DNA from: Budorcas taxicolor
Lineage: Eukaryota > Chordata > Mammalia > Artiodactyla > Bovidae
Length of the DNA: 64,000 nucleotides
Assembly (NCBI RefSeq): GCF_023091745.1
Contig: NC_068928.1
Coordinates: 11,860,001 to 11,924,000, forward strand
Direction of reading: 5' to 3'
Shown here: positions 11,349 to 23,844 of the stretch, piece by piece
Position numbering within the stretch: position 1 is the stretch's first letter
Layout: every line of letters starts with the position of its first letter
Program-made: the position numbers and the translations under genes
The notes under the pieces: model-generated
The model's database searches: none
The model's input: only the letters and a program-made list of their open reading frames with translations
What the model was told of the DNA's origin: nothing

Positions 11349-12120
11349 TTGCCATTTTTAAATTGGGTTTTTATATTAAGTTGTAAGTGCTATGTATATA
11401 TTTTGGATATTAACCACTATAGTCATATCATTGGTTAAATTTATTTCTAGGCATTTTATTACTTTTAATCCAATTCTAAATTGTTTCATTAATTTCTCTA
11501 TAGTTCATTATTATATAGAATAAGCAACATATTTCTGTATATTAATCTTGTATCCTATAACTTCACTGAATTCATTTATTAGTTATAGTTTTTTTGATGG
11601 AAACTTTAAGTTTTTTCATATATAGTATCATGTAATCTGCAAACAGTGACGGTTTTATTTCTTCCCTTCCAACTTGGATGCTTTTAAATTCTTTTTCTTG
11701 TCTGATGTCTGTGGCTGGGACTTCCAATACTATGTTAAATAGAAGTGGTAAGAGTGAGTGGGGATCCTTCTCTTGTTCCTGATTTTAAAGGAAAGACTTT
11801 CAGCTTTTTACCACTGAATATGTAACTGGAGGGTTTCTCAAAACTGGCCTTTATTATGCTTCTCTTACACCCACTTTGATGTGAGTCCATCATGAATGAA
11901 TATTGGATTTTGTCAAATGCTTTTTCTCCACCTATTGATGTAGGAATTGGAAAAGGATTGCACGTATTCATGTTCTGAGTCTTTTCAGATTCTGGGGATA
12001 TTCTTCCCTGATAGAACACTTAATGTGTTAGTTACAATAATATCAGAAACCATATTATATTATTATTATATTATTAATTAACTTCTGCAGTCTGTCATAT
12101 TAAAATCCTTTGTTCTATCT

Positions 12121-12539
12121 TGCACTTGAAATGAGTCCATTACCATACATAATTTTATAAGACCAGTCATTTGGAAAATACTGCATATCTTCCAAATGTT
12201 GACTTATTTTATGACATAAAATACCATACTAGGTAGTATCACCACCTATCTCATCAGAAATGTGTTTAAGTATGGGACCTGTTATGCAGACTGGTGGATA
12301 CATGGTTTCCAAATTTCTAATTTTCAACTTAAGACTAGAATTTTATCATTGCTAGTAAATATTTGTCAGTTTGTTTTTTTTAATGACAGGCTTACTTTGT
12401 TCATTTTTGAGAAAATTTCTACCAAATACCAATGTCTGAATGAACGAAGTTTCAGTTTTTCTTTTAAGTAAAATGGCATTCCATGAAAACAGTTGCTAGT
12501 TCAGTGCAAAACAAACACACAAGCGCAATTCCCTCAAGA
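12121..12539. other. AT-rich intron, nothing recognised
   Basis: No supported exon or repeat. The first bases may be decayed L1. Confidence 0.4.
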
Positions 12540-12795
12540 CAACTGCTGCTAAGTCGCTTCAGTTGTGTCTGACTCTGTGCGACCCCACAGATGGCAGCCC
12601 ACTAGGCTCCTCTGTCCCTGGGATTCTCCAGGCAAGAACACTGGAGTGGGTTGCCATTTCCTTCTCCAATGCATGAAAGTGAAACGCGAAAGTGAAGTCA
12701 CTCAGTCATGCCCGACTCTTAGCGACCCCATGGACTGCAGCCCACCAGGCTCCTCCATCCATGGGATTTTCCAGGCAAGAGTACTGGAGTGGGGC
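12540..12795 (-). mobile_element. Bov-A2 SINE (two-unit)
   Basis: On the plus strand two similar units follow each other in reverse: ctaagtcgcttcagttgtgtctgactc...gggttgccatttccttctcc, linker gaaagtgaaacgcgaaagtgaa, then cactcagtcatgcccgactc...ggcaagagtactggagtgg. The duplicated internal unit and linker are the hallmark of Bov-A2. It carries several CpG-derived changes. Confidence 0.9.
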
Positions 12796-13371
12796 CCCAT
12801 TGGACAACTAGTGTGCATTAATTCAATTATGATATATAGAACATAAAAAGTATACAAACATGAAAATTTAATAAAATTTATTAGCTTCTAAAGTTTAGTA
12901 AAATTAATAATGTTTACTGTATCAAAGCAAGCCTTAAGTAACTATATCTTTTTTTTTTTTAAACTATGAGCGAGTTGCATCTGCTATGGGCATAGTTTGG
13001 TGCCACTGCTTTTTACCATGCTAAGATGTCATCAGGTTTATATACTAGTGCTTCAGCACCATCTATACTAAATGTCAAGATGGCAAAAAAAGACAAAAAA
13101 TGAATTCATATTTATAAAAATAGTTTTAACTCGCTGACCCCTTGGAAGTGTATTGGACACTTTCAGAGAGGTCCATGGACCACATCATCTGCTGGTATGT
13201 GTGTGCATATGTACGTGCATGGAAATGTAAAGATATACATTAATCTATATTTTATATTCTAGAATAGCCAAGAAACGACAAAAGGAAAAAGTAGAGACAT
13301 TAATTTGTTATATTTCAAAACTTACTAAAAGGCTAGTTATTAAGATAGTATGATAGTGGTATAAAAGACCG

Positions 13372-13392
13372 GGGTGTGTGTGTGTGTGTGCA
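13372..13392. repeat. (GT)n microsatellite
   Basis: Short ggggtgtgtgtgtgtgtgtg run. Confidence 0.8.
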
Positions 13393-13429
13393 TGGAAGAA
13401 AATAGATAATCCAAGAAAAATAGGATTTT

Positions 13430-14515
13430 TTTAAAAAAGCATCGTCAAAATTCACTGGGGGAAAGATCTTTTTGATGAACAGTGCTGGAACACACTTATC
13501 TGGAAGAAACTGAACCTTGATCCTTGCCTCATCTCATAATAAAAAATAATTTGAAAAGATTCATAGACTAAATGCAAAAGCCGAAACCATATAGTTACTA
13601 AGGAAAAGCATTGAAACACATAAAAGGAAAGACAATGGAAAAAATGTATTTCTGCCTGTCAAAAAACACCAATAAGAAAGTGAAAGGGCAATGAATTGAA
13701 AGGACATACTGGCAAAATATCCAACAAAAAGCCTAACCAGAGTAAAGAACCCCTGAAACTCAACAGACAACAGACCCCATAAAAACTGGTGAAAGACTTC
13801 ACAAATACATTGCAAAAGATATCCAAATCTCTAGTAAGTATATGCAAGGTGCACAGTATCAGTATTCATCAGAGAAAAGCAAATTAAGACCACAGTTTAC
13901 GGTCACTAGAATGGCTCACACACTGCTGTTAAGAATGAAAAAATGGTATAGTCATTTTGGAATACTTCCTTGGCAGTTGCTAATAAAGCTAAACACATAC
14001 CTACCTTCTGAGCCAGCACTTCCAATCCTATGTACATGCCCTGAAGATATGAATGATTATGTCAAAAAAAGACTTATACAGCAAAGTTTATAGCAGTTTT
14101 ATTAATAATACGCCAAAAGCTAAAAACAACAAAGTAATGGATACATAAACTGTGTTATACTCAAACTATGCTGCCGTGTAAAAAAATGACCTAGTGACAC
14201 ATGTAATACTTGAATGAGTCTCAAAAACATTAAATTAAGTAAAAGAAGCCAGATGCAAGAGAATGTACAGAATGATTCTATTTACTTGAGATTCAATATA
14301 AACAAAGCTGATTTACGATGATAAAAGTCATAGTCTGGGTCAAAGGTAGTCTTGACTGGAGGAGGAATAAAGGAACTTTCTGAAATGATGAAAATAGTCT
14401 AACTTTGATCTGAGTGGTGATTATCTGGGTATAAAAACTGATCAAGCTGTATGATTAAGATATGTGCATTTTTGCTATATGTAAACCGTACCTTGATTTA
14501 AAAAAAATCCTTAAA
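13430..14515 (+). mobile_element. Old L1 ORF2 end and 3' UTR
   Basis: Sense L1 text: gggaaagatctttttgatgaacag, gaaactgaaccttgatccttgcc, gaaaagcaaattaagaccac, atggctcacac, and a 3' UTR ending gtaccttgatttaaaaaaaatcc. Highly diverged, no open frame longer than decayed fragments. An ancient mammalian L1 rather than a ruminant-specific one. Confidence 0.85.
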
Positions 14516-14559
14516 AGATGATCTAAAGTATAGACATATCAATTTTTCAAGCTAGAAGG

Positions 14560-14700
14560 AACTTTGTAAATAACGTACTTCAATTCTTTTCTTCATTTTA
14601 TAGAAGCAAGCCCTGGGTTTTGAAGCCATTTCTTAAAGAGCTAGTTCCAGGCAGAGCAGAGACTAGAGCCAAAGATCTGTAAGTGACTAGTCACTATTCC
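14560..14700 (-). mobile_element. MIR SINE, decayed
   Basis: cttcattttatagaagcaagccctgg and ggcagagcagagactagagcc follow MIR in reverse (ccattttacagatgagg ... ggcagagctgggattcgaa). Weak but collinear. Confidence 0.5.
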
Positions 14701-16084
14701 TTCCACTGCCTCAAGCTTCAAAAACAAAACTGTTCCCAGGAACAATTATTTCCACTTTGATTATTTGCTTTAGTTTTTCTCTGACAGTTTTCAACAATAT
14801 CCAGGGGAATACCACGAGCTCTGGTTCCGACTAGTTGCCTGGGTGAGGTCCCAGGCTGCTTTTTAATTGCTCACTGGGCTTACACAGTCAATGGAGAGAG
14901 GCTCCTTTGTTTGTTTCTAAGTTTATAGATGGCACCTATAAGCATAAGCCTCTCAGGCTCTTGGACACAATTTAAAATAGTGTGGCACTAACAGTTTGAC
15001 ACTAATGTCACTAAGACAAATGGAATCCCCGGTTCAGACTTAAACAAATTCTAATACTGCCCCCAATATTGTCCCTCTGCCACCACAGTCTCAGGCAACA
15101 GACTACATAAACAGTCCAGCCTTGTATTAAAGATGTAGCAATAATGGTACAAAAAAGAAAAGCTGGGTCTTTTGGCCCAAAAGTCTCATGTAAATATGTG
15201 GTACCCTGGTATATCAACAGTAGGGAGAATTCCATCAATTCCTTCTCCAAATGCTTAGGAAAGTCATGTCAAAGATTTGGTGCTCGCAACAGAGAAAGCC
15301 AAGGCGAGGTTTCAGCTGACACAAAGATTTATTCAAAGAAGCAATGTGTCATCAGAAAAAAACTTTCCCAACAGCTTCTTCTACTTCTGTTTACAGTTTC
15401 TTCATCTTCAAGTGGGGCAATCATTTTTTCCTTAATTGTGCTGAGCTAAAATTTTCCACACTGTTAACTTGAATTTCATCTTCTAACATCCTATAAATAT
15501 TAGAAAGAAGAATGAGAGGAGTATTTAAATCAGGAGGAGAGATATGTGACTGAGCACTTTTGTGATGGGAAATCAACTCTTTTCCCTATGTTCTTAATCT
15601 CTATAATTTACTTTTGATTCTATAGAGGCAGTAGGTGTTCACTAGATGAGAGCTCAAATAAGGCACAGACTTCCTCTTTTCTAATGAAAAAGCCAACCTT
15701 AATTATCTTAGTTTGAATACTTACTGTTCAAAGTATAAATAGTGTCACAGTAAAATTACTGACCTCCTTTTTCCCCTCTAAAGGACTCTGTTCACAGGTC
15801 AGGACTAAGCCTTCTTTTAATTTCACCCTCATCCCTAATCCTCTTACTGATTCCACAAAGGCTTTGAATACCCAAGGTACAAGTATGCCTGGAGTTTTCG
15901 TCACCTTACAATCACAAAGACTATCTGGAACTCTATTAAATGAAAACCATATCATCTATTCGAAGAAATAGCTCAACATTTCAAAAGAACTTTATAGCCT
16001 TCATATTTGGGAATTATTTTAGGAAATAATTTGACCATATTGCTGCCCAAAAAGGTACAGCAAATTTTTATAAAAGGAAACAAA
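14701..16084. other. Unique intron sequence
   Basis: No exon or repeat that I can support. 14790-14930 has balanced composition with homeobox-like and SOX-like words (tttttaattgctc, cctttgttt) and may be conserved. Confidence 0.4.
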
Positions 16085-16085
16085 T

Positions 16086-16222
16086 TCTTTTTTGTATTTT
16101 TTCTCAGTCTTTTGGCCATCCTGCATGGCATGTGGGGTCTTATTCCCTGATCTGGGATTGAACCTGTGGCCACTGCAGTGGAAAATGGGAATCTTAACCA
16201 CTGGACCATGAGGGAAGTCCCT
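16086..16222 (-). mobile_element. CHR-type SINE
   Basis: Reverse copy: tcttttggccatcctgcatg, ggcatgtggggtcttattcc, gatctgggattgaacctgtgg (antisense B box), cttaaccactggaccatgagg and gaagtccc. This is the cetartiodactyl CHR family, older than Bov-tA. Confidence 0.85.
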
Positions 16223-16292
16223 TAAATTCTTTTCACAGAGGCAGAGAAGAATGGCTAGGTAGGAAACATGACTTGTTGAAGGTTTCAGCAAG

Positions 16293-16360
16293 AGTTCAAG
16301 ACCATGACTATAACACCATGGTGTCTAGTTCAAGGCCATGACTATAACACCATGGTGTCT
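16293..16360. repeat. 34-bp perfect-length tandem duplication
   Basis: The unit agttcaagaccatgactata acaccatggtgtct occurs at 16293-16326 and again at 16327-16360 with a single difference (aagacc versus aaggcc). It contains the palindrome acaccatggtgt. Confidence 0.95.
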
Positions 16361-18581
16361 ATCACCTGTTCTAGTTATGAAATCATGGAGCTAAGTGACC
16401 TCACCACGGTAGATTGAACGGTGTTTCTTATAAATCCCTTTGCTCTTACCACCAGCATCTCTTATGCCCCTGATGGCTTTAAGATACAATAACAAAGTTT
16501 GTATGCCTCAGACTGGAATGGCAACTATAGATACATGAAATGTAGCCCTTAAGAATATAGTTCCTCGAGTGCATCAGAGAAATCTCTGTAAGATAAAAGC
16601 ATGCCTCCATAAGAATATCTCTCCAGCAGAGATTTGACTGCTAGTATAATACCCTTGTTGTCTACTCAACCATATTTTTCTAATAGGTATAATCTTTTTA
16701 AGGTCTGATGCACAAATGCCAAATACACAAAGTAGGCACAGTTGATCATTCAAAAATCAATAAAATCAAACCAGTTTGGATTTTCTTCAAGCAAACAAAT
16801 TATTTAGATATCTGCAAGAACTGGGTGCTGAAAGTCTGAGTTAATTAAGTCCTTAGAAATCATTTAGATGACTCCAGTTGTACAGAAAAAAAGAACATTT
16901 CTCTAGAGTCAAGAACAGCAACAAATACCAGATCTGCAACTTTGTCCCTATTTAGTGGAGTGTGATGTTGCACCAATATCTTATGTATCAAAGCCTGCTA
17001 GAAAGAATAAGAACTTGTTTTACTGCTCTGTCACAGCTTCCCTTCCCCTTCTGTCATCTGCTCAGGAATGTACACCCAAGCTGCTCTCACCACTTCTAAT
17101 AACATTTTCTCTATAAAATGTTTACTTTAGTAGAGTCTGACAAAGATGTCTGCTCTTCATACAAGTGGGGCATAAGTTTGTCTTTAAATCTCAGTTGCTT
17201 TGAGTTCTTTCTTGGTAAACACCAATTTCCACAGTAAAACTACAAACGAGGACAAACAAACTTAGGATGAACCAGATCTTTCTAGGCTCTTTGTGTGGAT
17301 GACTCACAAGCAATTAGAGTGGTTATTAAGTTATCCAACAAGTTATACAGCCTGCACATCTTGGAACAAGAACTTCAGCCACCAATGTGGGAAACAAAGT
17401 TTGAGCAGGATGCTGACACTGTTTCTACCTTTTCTCCCCCTCTTTCAGCCCTACACCTTTAACAAAAGAAGGACACATGTTATAAAGGACAAACCAAGGA
17501 AGAAATTCTTAGATACTTAACCAAAAGAAAAGTACAAAGGGGAAAAAAGGAAGTAATCCATGACACATGTTGTCTAGAAATACTGTCTGATTCAGACACT
17601 GATGTTAATCAGCTGGATAGGAAAAATGGAGCAGTTCCTTCAGATCTCATTTTTCTGGGTAGCCTGTGTGTATAGGTAAATCTATGAAGTCCACTTCCAG
17701 AATGGCATTCTCCTTAGACAAGAAGGGAACCTCTGACAATTAACTTTGAAATCTGAGGCACGGTAGTATTTTTTTTCAGTCTCCAAAGATCAGAGGAAAC
17801 ATGTCATGGGAAGTAACATCTACATATAAAACAATTATAGATCTGTTGAGTCTAAAATATACATATATAGAGAGACAGCAAGAAACTGGTTCACAGGTAC
17901 CTAAAGGTATAGAATTTACACTATGCCTAAATCATCAAAGTTAATAAGTGAAAAACTTGTAGTCTAGGTTAATACATGTCTATGTGAAGGAGTAAAGCAC
18001 AAACATACTACCTAATCAAGAATCTTTTTAAGAATTTGCTAGCAAGAGTGGCACAATGTCTTGTTGATTTTCGTTTCAGCAGAGTAACACTACGGGACAC
18101 ACACATACTGAAAGCAGAACATACAGATCCAAGGTGTAAATAATATTTTCACTTTGAAAATGGTCTCAGCCATCAGAAGATCTGATCATATCAAGTTATA
18201 TTTTTAAATTCTACTCCTTTGAAAAGTAATTTGATGAAAAATAATTACACCACCACTAGTTTAGACAGAGCAAGAGCTGTCACTAAAATAAAGGGATAAC
18301 TACAAAGTCTGCCACAGGAACAATTAAAAAGACAATATGTTCAGTTGTATAAATTGTTTAAAGGTAAGACACAAAGCAATGAACTCTGATAAGAGGAGGC
18401 GCCACACTGGTCATACCTCTCTAAGCAAAGGCAATCAAAACTCCAGATTAGCATCTTCATAACAAGCAGCTGACTCCAAGGCATGGGTCATAATCAGAGA
18501 CGTATTTCCTGGTTCAGGAGCAACTAGACTCTTTTTAATAGAGGAATCTAAAACAGAATTTCCCTATAAACCTCTCTTCAT
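16361..18581. other. Unique AT-rich intron
   Basis: 2.2 kb without recognised exon, SINE or LINE. A short purine/T-rich patch near 17870-17890 is the only low-complexity feature. Confidence 0.4.
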
Positions 18582-18596
18582 AAAGAACCCAAATCA
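18582..18596. repeat. Left target-site duplication of small L1
   Basis: aaagaacccaaatca, repeated exactly at 18816-18830. Confidence 0.93.
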
Positions 18597-18815
18597 GAGT
18601 TTGAGATTAGCAGATGCAAACTATTATATATAGAATGGATAAACAACAAAGTCCTCCTGCACAGCACAGGGAACTGTAGTCAATATCCTGCGATAAACCA
18701 CAGTGGGAAAGAATATGAAAAAGAAAATAAATGTACAACTGAATCACTTGGCTGTACAGCAGAAATTAACCCTACATGGTAAATCAACTGCACGTCAATA
18801 AAATAAAGTTTTAAA
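18597..18815 (+). mobile_element. 5'-truncated L1 3' end with target-site duplication
   Basis: About 220 bases of ruminant L1 3' UTR in sense: actattatatatagaatgga, cctcctgcacagcacaggg, gctgtacagcagaaattaac, gtcaataaaataaagtttt and an A tail running into the duplication. Flanked by identical 15-base copies, so both ends are certain. Confidence 0.95.
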
Positions 18816-18830
18816 AAAGAACCCAAATCA
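18816..18830. repeat. Right target-site duplication of small L1
   Basis: Identical to 18582-18596. Confidence 0.93.
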
Positions 18831-20976
18831 TTTATAGTTTATCTTGTTAAATCAATAGAAAAGTAACACTGTTACAATAGTGGCCCCACTAGACAAAATA
18901 GATGAAGTTTTGCCAACAAAATATTATCCACCCACTTAAAACATGTGATCAATGAAAGAGATCCAGACCATTGGAGAGGTGGAGAATAACTCACAGAAGT
19001 CTAATTCCTCATCTACGGTGCTTCTTTAGCTCAGCTAGAGAAAGCACACACATTTCATTGCTCTGGCTGTCATTCTGAAAGGGGCTAATGATTTTCTGCA
19101 TGAAAACAGGCTGAGAAAAATAATGGAACTTAGTCGCCAAGAAGTAAAGACAAGTCAAGCAGAGGTTCAGAGTTGGGAGAACAATATCCGAGAAACTGCT
19201 ATGTGTTTCACTGATAGAAATCTAAGTGTTGATAAATCAAAGACGTAAGATCTATTCCTTACTCAAACATCAACAGGAAACTCTTCTTGCAGCAGAGTTA
19301 AACAAAATTATGGAATCATTAGTTCATTGAAGTTCCTCTCCGTGGCATGAGAGAATTTTATAGAGCTAAAGTTGAGATAGTGCTATATGATATATACAGT
19401 CTTTCCCCAGACTATAGCACTGAATATGGCACATTTAATAATACACACGGTAACTGCTTTAGTGACATGCATTTCATCTGACCAACGGCCAGTTACCTGA
19501 CTCTAAGACATTAATAATATGGCAGTTTAATAATATAAAAAAAAAACAAAAGCCCCAATCAACAAAGCCTGCTACTGTAATCTTGAATAAAACACTTCAG
19601 GTTAAAATATATCATTTCCAGGATTCACAGTTGTAAATGATAATTCCATATGAACAGGATCTGTTAAGCATTCTTAGACCGAAACTATCAAAAAGATTTA
19701 TTAAGTCACCTATCTCAGTATCTCTTGCAGTGCAAGTCTAGGGACCTTAGATATTACTGTGCTTGTTTCCAGGGGACAACCCTGGTTGCCAAGGTAAAGC
19801 TGAGGAACAAGTACAAGCCCTCTAAAATACAAGTTTACACTAAGAATGAAAGCACAGCCCTCAACGTGGACCATGCGATCAGACACAAAGTGCAATCCAC
19901 TGACAAACACATCAGGAAGCTAAGAAAAAGTACAAAACCCATCAGCTTTCAAACTTCGAAAAATCCAGAGACAGAATCAGAAACAGAAGCTTTGGTCTTT
20001 TTAAAGTGGCCTTCACAAGTCAGTTTTGTGTTTGTTTCCATTTTCTTTCACAGTTTAAGCCTCAATCAGATCAGCTGTCTCCAGGGATTTTGAAATTGCT
20101 ATAGATTAAAATCCTCTCTGACTCAACTGTTTGACTAATGCCGGGTGTTTAATAATTCTACTTGTAAGAGACTTTTTCTGATGAAACCCTGCTGTATGCT
20201 AGTTTCAGATGCGCCACAGCTGCGCCATACAGAAAGCATCACTGTCCTTAGTTTTGTTATCACTGCATTTAGAGATGAGAAAATGTATCATGGAAAACAG
20301 TTCTGTTATTTGGCAGATGGGGCCAAAAACAATTTTACAATATTAATTTAGCAACCATCACCTATAGAGGCAAAGACCTATTTCCAGGTACCAATGATAC
20401 ATATTTGTGGCTTGGTTCCAAGGATAGGAAGTTAATAACTGTGATAGACGGAGTTAAGTTAATGAATTTCTAAACTTCATGCTTTCAATAATAAAGCCAT
20501 TTAAGCTATAGCAGTTGGACTCCCCGCTTCCACAGATCAGGCACTCTGATACTCAACAGGTTGAGTAAATTGAATCCATATATTGTATTTACGTTCTCTG
20601 TCAAGGTTGCTTCTCCACATTTGAGAGATCAAAGGCAAAAACAGTCATCAACCCTGTAGCCTTCAATACTGTGTTCATTACAGTTAATCAAGTGCCAACT
20701 CCATGGTATCATTCACCAACCTTAACAATATTTAAACGCATGGCGTTTAGCAACAAATGTAGGCACAGTATTGTTTTAATACACAGACACACACGCAACT
20801 TGCCACACTCATGTGCACGCACACTTGCTTGCTCACATGCAGCCATCCCTCCTCACCCTCCTTCCCCAAGAGAAGAGAAAGATGGCAAGAAATATACAGT
20901 ATCTACATTTGCAAGAAAAGAAGTTTAAAACGCATGGGAAAAAAAGCCATTAAACATTTTATATGTGGTCTTCTAC
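18831..20976. other. Unique intron next to BCAS3 exon 6
   Basis: 2.1 kb without a supported exon. A CA-rich patch (20780-20835) lies in it. A plus-strand open stretch at 19725-20093 has no recognisable homology and opposite strand to the gene; I treat it as chance. Confidence 0.45.
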
Positions 20977-21074
20977 CTGAGGCAGCATCAATCACGGTGG
21001 AAATTCCCCTTCGATCAGACACTGGACGGGATGACCCTGGCATGCTGACTGGGTCAGAGCGGACTGGCTGGATC
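20977..21074 (-). CDS. BCAS3: BCAS3 internal coding exon 6 of 6 in window
   Basis: This 98-base exon completes Arg (AG + G) and reads IQPVRSDPVSMPGSSRPVSD, then RRGISTVIDAAS, ending with one base (G) of a split Gly codon. The acceptor ATTGCATTGCAG ends at 21075, with a weak pyrimidine tract. The donor GTAGAA (20976-20971) departs from consensus at +4 to +6. The peptide is Ser/Pro/Arg-rich, likely disordered, with R-P-V-S-D and D-R-R-G-I-S resembling basophilic phosphosites (inference). In the family the chain continues for roughly another hundred residues to a conserved C-terminus; none of that tail is found in the 20.9 kb downstream, so the following intron exceeds that length. Open reading beyond the donor (to about 20903) is intron. 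Confidence 0.92.
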
Positions 21075-21394
21075 CTGCAATGCAATTGAGTTTAATTCAC
21101 ATATGTTACCAGCATCAAAACTGTCCCATGCTACAACAGACCTTAAATCAGCAATGCTGGAATAGCGCAGTCCATTAAAGAACCATTCACTCTAAAACAA
21201 GGCAAATGGGTAAAGTGTAGTCCTTAAGGTTCTTTCAAAAGACTTAAAGCACAGTATTCTCTACACTCTGGACCCCTTCTTCTCTTTGTGTGGTTTTCAA
21301 CAGCTTTTAAACAAGGGATTAAAAAACGGATGTTCATTTACAAAGGGACAAATGAAATGGAACGAGAGAAGACCCAAAACAAATTATGCCGAAC

Positions 21395-21745
21395 CCTTTG
21401 GCATTTGAAAAGTATATGTGGAATCTAGAAAAATGGTACGTAGGAAGTTATTTGCAAAGCAGAAGTAGAGACACAGACGAAGAGAACAAGTATATAGACA
21501 CCAACGTGGGAAAGGAGAAGTGGGATGAGTTGAGAGAGACTGACATACATACTATGTATAAACCAGATAACTAATGACAGCCTACTGTATAGCATGGGAA
21601 ACTGCGCTCAGAGTTGATGGAAGGGGAGTTTGGCAGAGAATGGATACATGTTTATGTATGACTGAGATGCTTTGCTGTGCACCTGAAACTATCACAACTA
21701 TATTTTAGTTACACTCAAATACAAAATAAAAGGTTAAAAAAAAGG
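21395..21745 (+). mobile_element. L1 3' UTR
   Basis: Sense text tatgtggaatctagaaaaatgg, agacacagacgaagagaac, gagttgagagagactgacat, cctactgtatagcatggg, gcacctgaaactatcacaac and an A-rich tail (aaaataaaaggttaaaaaaaa). Antisense to BCAS3, about 320 bases upstream of exon 6's acceptor. Confidence 0.87.
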
Positions 21746-21879
21746 GAGATGAAGAGTTTTAAGAATCTTCAAATTCATGAATAGAATCGTTGCCTTCCTT
21801 AAATGACATCAATTGATACAAAAATTTGAGCCACTCCCTTAAAATCTTTAAAGAAAAATATTTTACATATGGCAACAAG

Positions 21880-22400
21880 CATAGGATCACAAACCTAGAC
21901 AGCATATTAAAAAGCAGAGACATCACTTTGCCGACAAAGGACCATAAAGTCAAAGCTATGGTTTTTCCAGCAGTCATGTACCGATGTGAGAGGTGGACCA
22001 TAAAAAAGGCTGAGTGCCAAAGAATTGATGCTTATGAATTGTGGTTCTGGAGAAGACTCCAAAGAGTCCCTTGGACTGAAAGGAGAGCAAACCAGTCCAT
22101 CCTAAAGGAAATCAGTCCTGAATATTCATTGGAAGGACTGATGTTGAAGCTGAAACTCCAATACTTTGACCACATGATGTGAAGAACTGACTCATTTGAA
22201 AAGACCCTGATTCTGGGAAAGATTGAGGGCAGGAGGAGAAGGGGGTGACAGAGGATGAGATGGTTGGATGGTATCATCAACTCAATGGACATGAGTTTGA
22301 GCACACTTCAGGAGATAGTGAAGGACGGGGAGCCTGGCGTGCTGCAGTCCTTGGGGTCGCAAGAGTCGGATATGACTTAGCAACTGAACAACAACATAGG
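21880..22400 (+). mobile_element. BovB 3' end, old copy
   Basis: Sense: aacctagacagcatattaaaa, gtcaaagctatggtttttcc, the open block 21826-22182 with AMVFPAVMYRCERWTIKKAE, then the tail cgcaagagtcggatatgactt agcaactgaacaacaac. Diverged relative to the 8.4-10.4 kb copies. It is antisense to BCAS3 and upstream of exon 6. Confidence 0.92.
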
Positions 22401-23840
22401 GTAACACAGCTGTGTTGGGATGTGGCTGCCAGGGGGTTAGCTAAAATCTCTACACTCTAACTGAGTTATCTCCACAATATCACTAATTAGCATGTAAGAT
22501 ATCAATTAGAATGTCAGCAAAATTGCAATTTACTACATATGAGTTTAAGTCGCTTGGGAATGGTAAATCTATTAAAGCTAAGAGTTTAGTTCCAGCTGTA
22601 TTTCTGTACTATTCACTGAAGGATTTCTGTATGGCTAAAAGAGCTGAGAGGCCCAGGCAACTTAAAGGAATAAAGACTTACTATAATAGTCTAAGTGTGT
22701 ATTTTTTGGCAATGCATTCATTCAATAGGTATTTGTTGAGTATTAGTTATGTGTCAGTAGGATTTTAGGAACAAGCAAAAACAAAACACAAAATGCAAAG
22801 TCTGTGTGCAGATATATGGTATAGCACATGAGCATTCAAAACTGATGCCAAGGAAAACTGGTGTGAAAATGAATGAAACAGCTAATAAAAGCTCGAAAAG
22901 AGGAAATGAGGGAATGAATGCATGGTACACAGCAGAGTGAGGGGATCTTGTGGAGCTGGAACAGAAATTGGACCTCTATACAGTGTTAGGATGATGTATT
23001 TATATGCAAAGGAGCAAGAAGATCCCTTTAAACACAGAAGCAGAAAAAGCAAACCCTTGGATCTGTAGCCAAGCATGATAAATGCAGGTCATCTTGACGA
23101 GCATGATTTGGCTTATGCATAGAGTTTACAGAGGATACTGATGAAGATAAGAAGTTGATAAGCACGATGAGACATTACAGAAGCCTGACATTTCAATTAT
23201 GGACTGTAGAAAAAGGATCCTCACTGAAAGCACAGGAGGAATGTATACGTGTTTGTTGTATGAAAGGAAGAAATAGGAGGGGGGTGAAACATGCACTTGG
23301 CCTAGCAGTGGAAGTTGGAAATGCTGGTCACTGATCACTGCTCTAGTGGTGTACTACCCAGCAGCCCTTCTGTATCAGCTTATTCTCCCAAGCCAGTCAT
23401 GGTGATCCCATCATCTCATGGTGAGATTAATTAGGTCTGCAATGAGTGGGTCTAAGCAAATGTGGGCCAATAAGCAAAGAGGAAGAGTTTACTTGAAGTT
23501 TCTAAGAGAGCTGTTTTCTGGGTCTTAATGAAAAACAAGCAGCTAGCCTGTTAGATATGCTCAGTGCATGCAAATTAAAGCTACCTCCCAGTCTAAATAA
23601 CTTATGTGGGCTAATAAATTTCCTATTATTAACTCAATTTATAGCACTGGAGTTTCTGAATTAACCAGGGTCGTGGGTGGAGTGTGGTTTGGGCTAGCTG
23701 AAAGCAGGTTGGCCAAGAACTGATGTACTCAAACCAGGCAACAGATACACAGGGGTTTAGTCTATCCTTCTTAATTTTACAAATTTTATATATGCTTTAA
23801 TGTTTCCATTAAAAAAATATATAAAAATAAAAGCAAACTG
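22401..23840. other. Unique intron with a possible L2/MIR scrap
   Basis: cattcattcaataggtatttgttgagtatt (22713-22742) resembles the motif common to L2 and MIR ends. The remainder shows no recognisable element. No exon seen. Confidence 0.4.
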
Positions 23841-23844
23841 GTAG

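Larger units (their letters stand above)
9214..12120 (-). mobile_element. Antisense L1, split by BovB and Bov-tA insertions
   Basis: Three collinear pieces of one L1 in antisense: 9214-9388 (3' UTR, ...ttagtttcaggtatacaaca... and cctcttaatctaccc), 10384-11010 (atcttgcccatttccc through to tttgttattggttgac) and 11206-about 12120 (tctgtatgtcttctttggg and reverse ORF2 text). The order matches one mammalian L1 3' UTR and ORF2 end. Reading frames are destroyed. The right boundary is approximate because the element fades. Confidence 0.85.

Noticed and set aside
16293..16360. Start of a CRISPR or satellite array
   Set aside because: Only two directly abutting copies, no spacers and a mammalian context.
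19725..20093. 122-codon plus-strand open stretch with a lysine-rich peptide
   Set aside because: Opposite strand to BCAS3, no recognisable family, no splice or start context, no sign of a processed pseudogene tail. Treated as chance.
1..20976. The final coding exons of BCAS3
   Set aside because: I looked for the conserved C-terminal tail on the minus strand and found no matching open segment, so these exons are probably further downstream.
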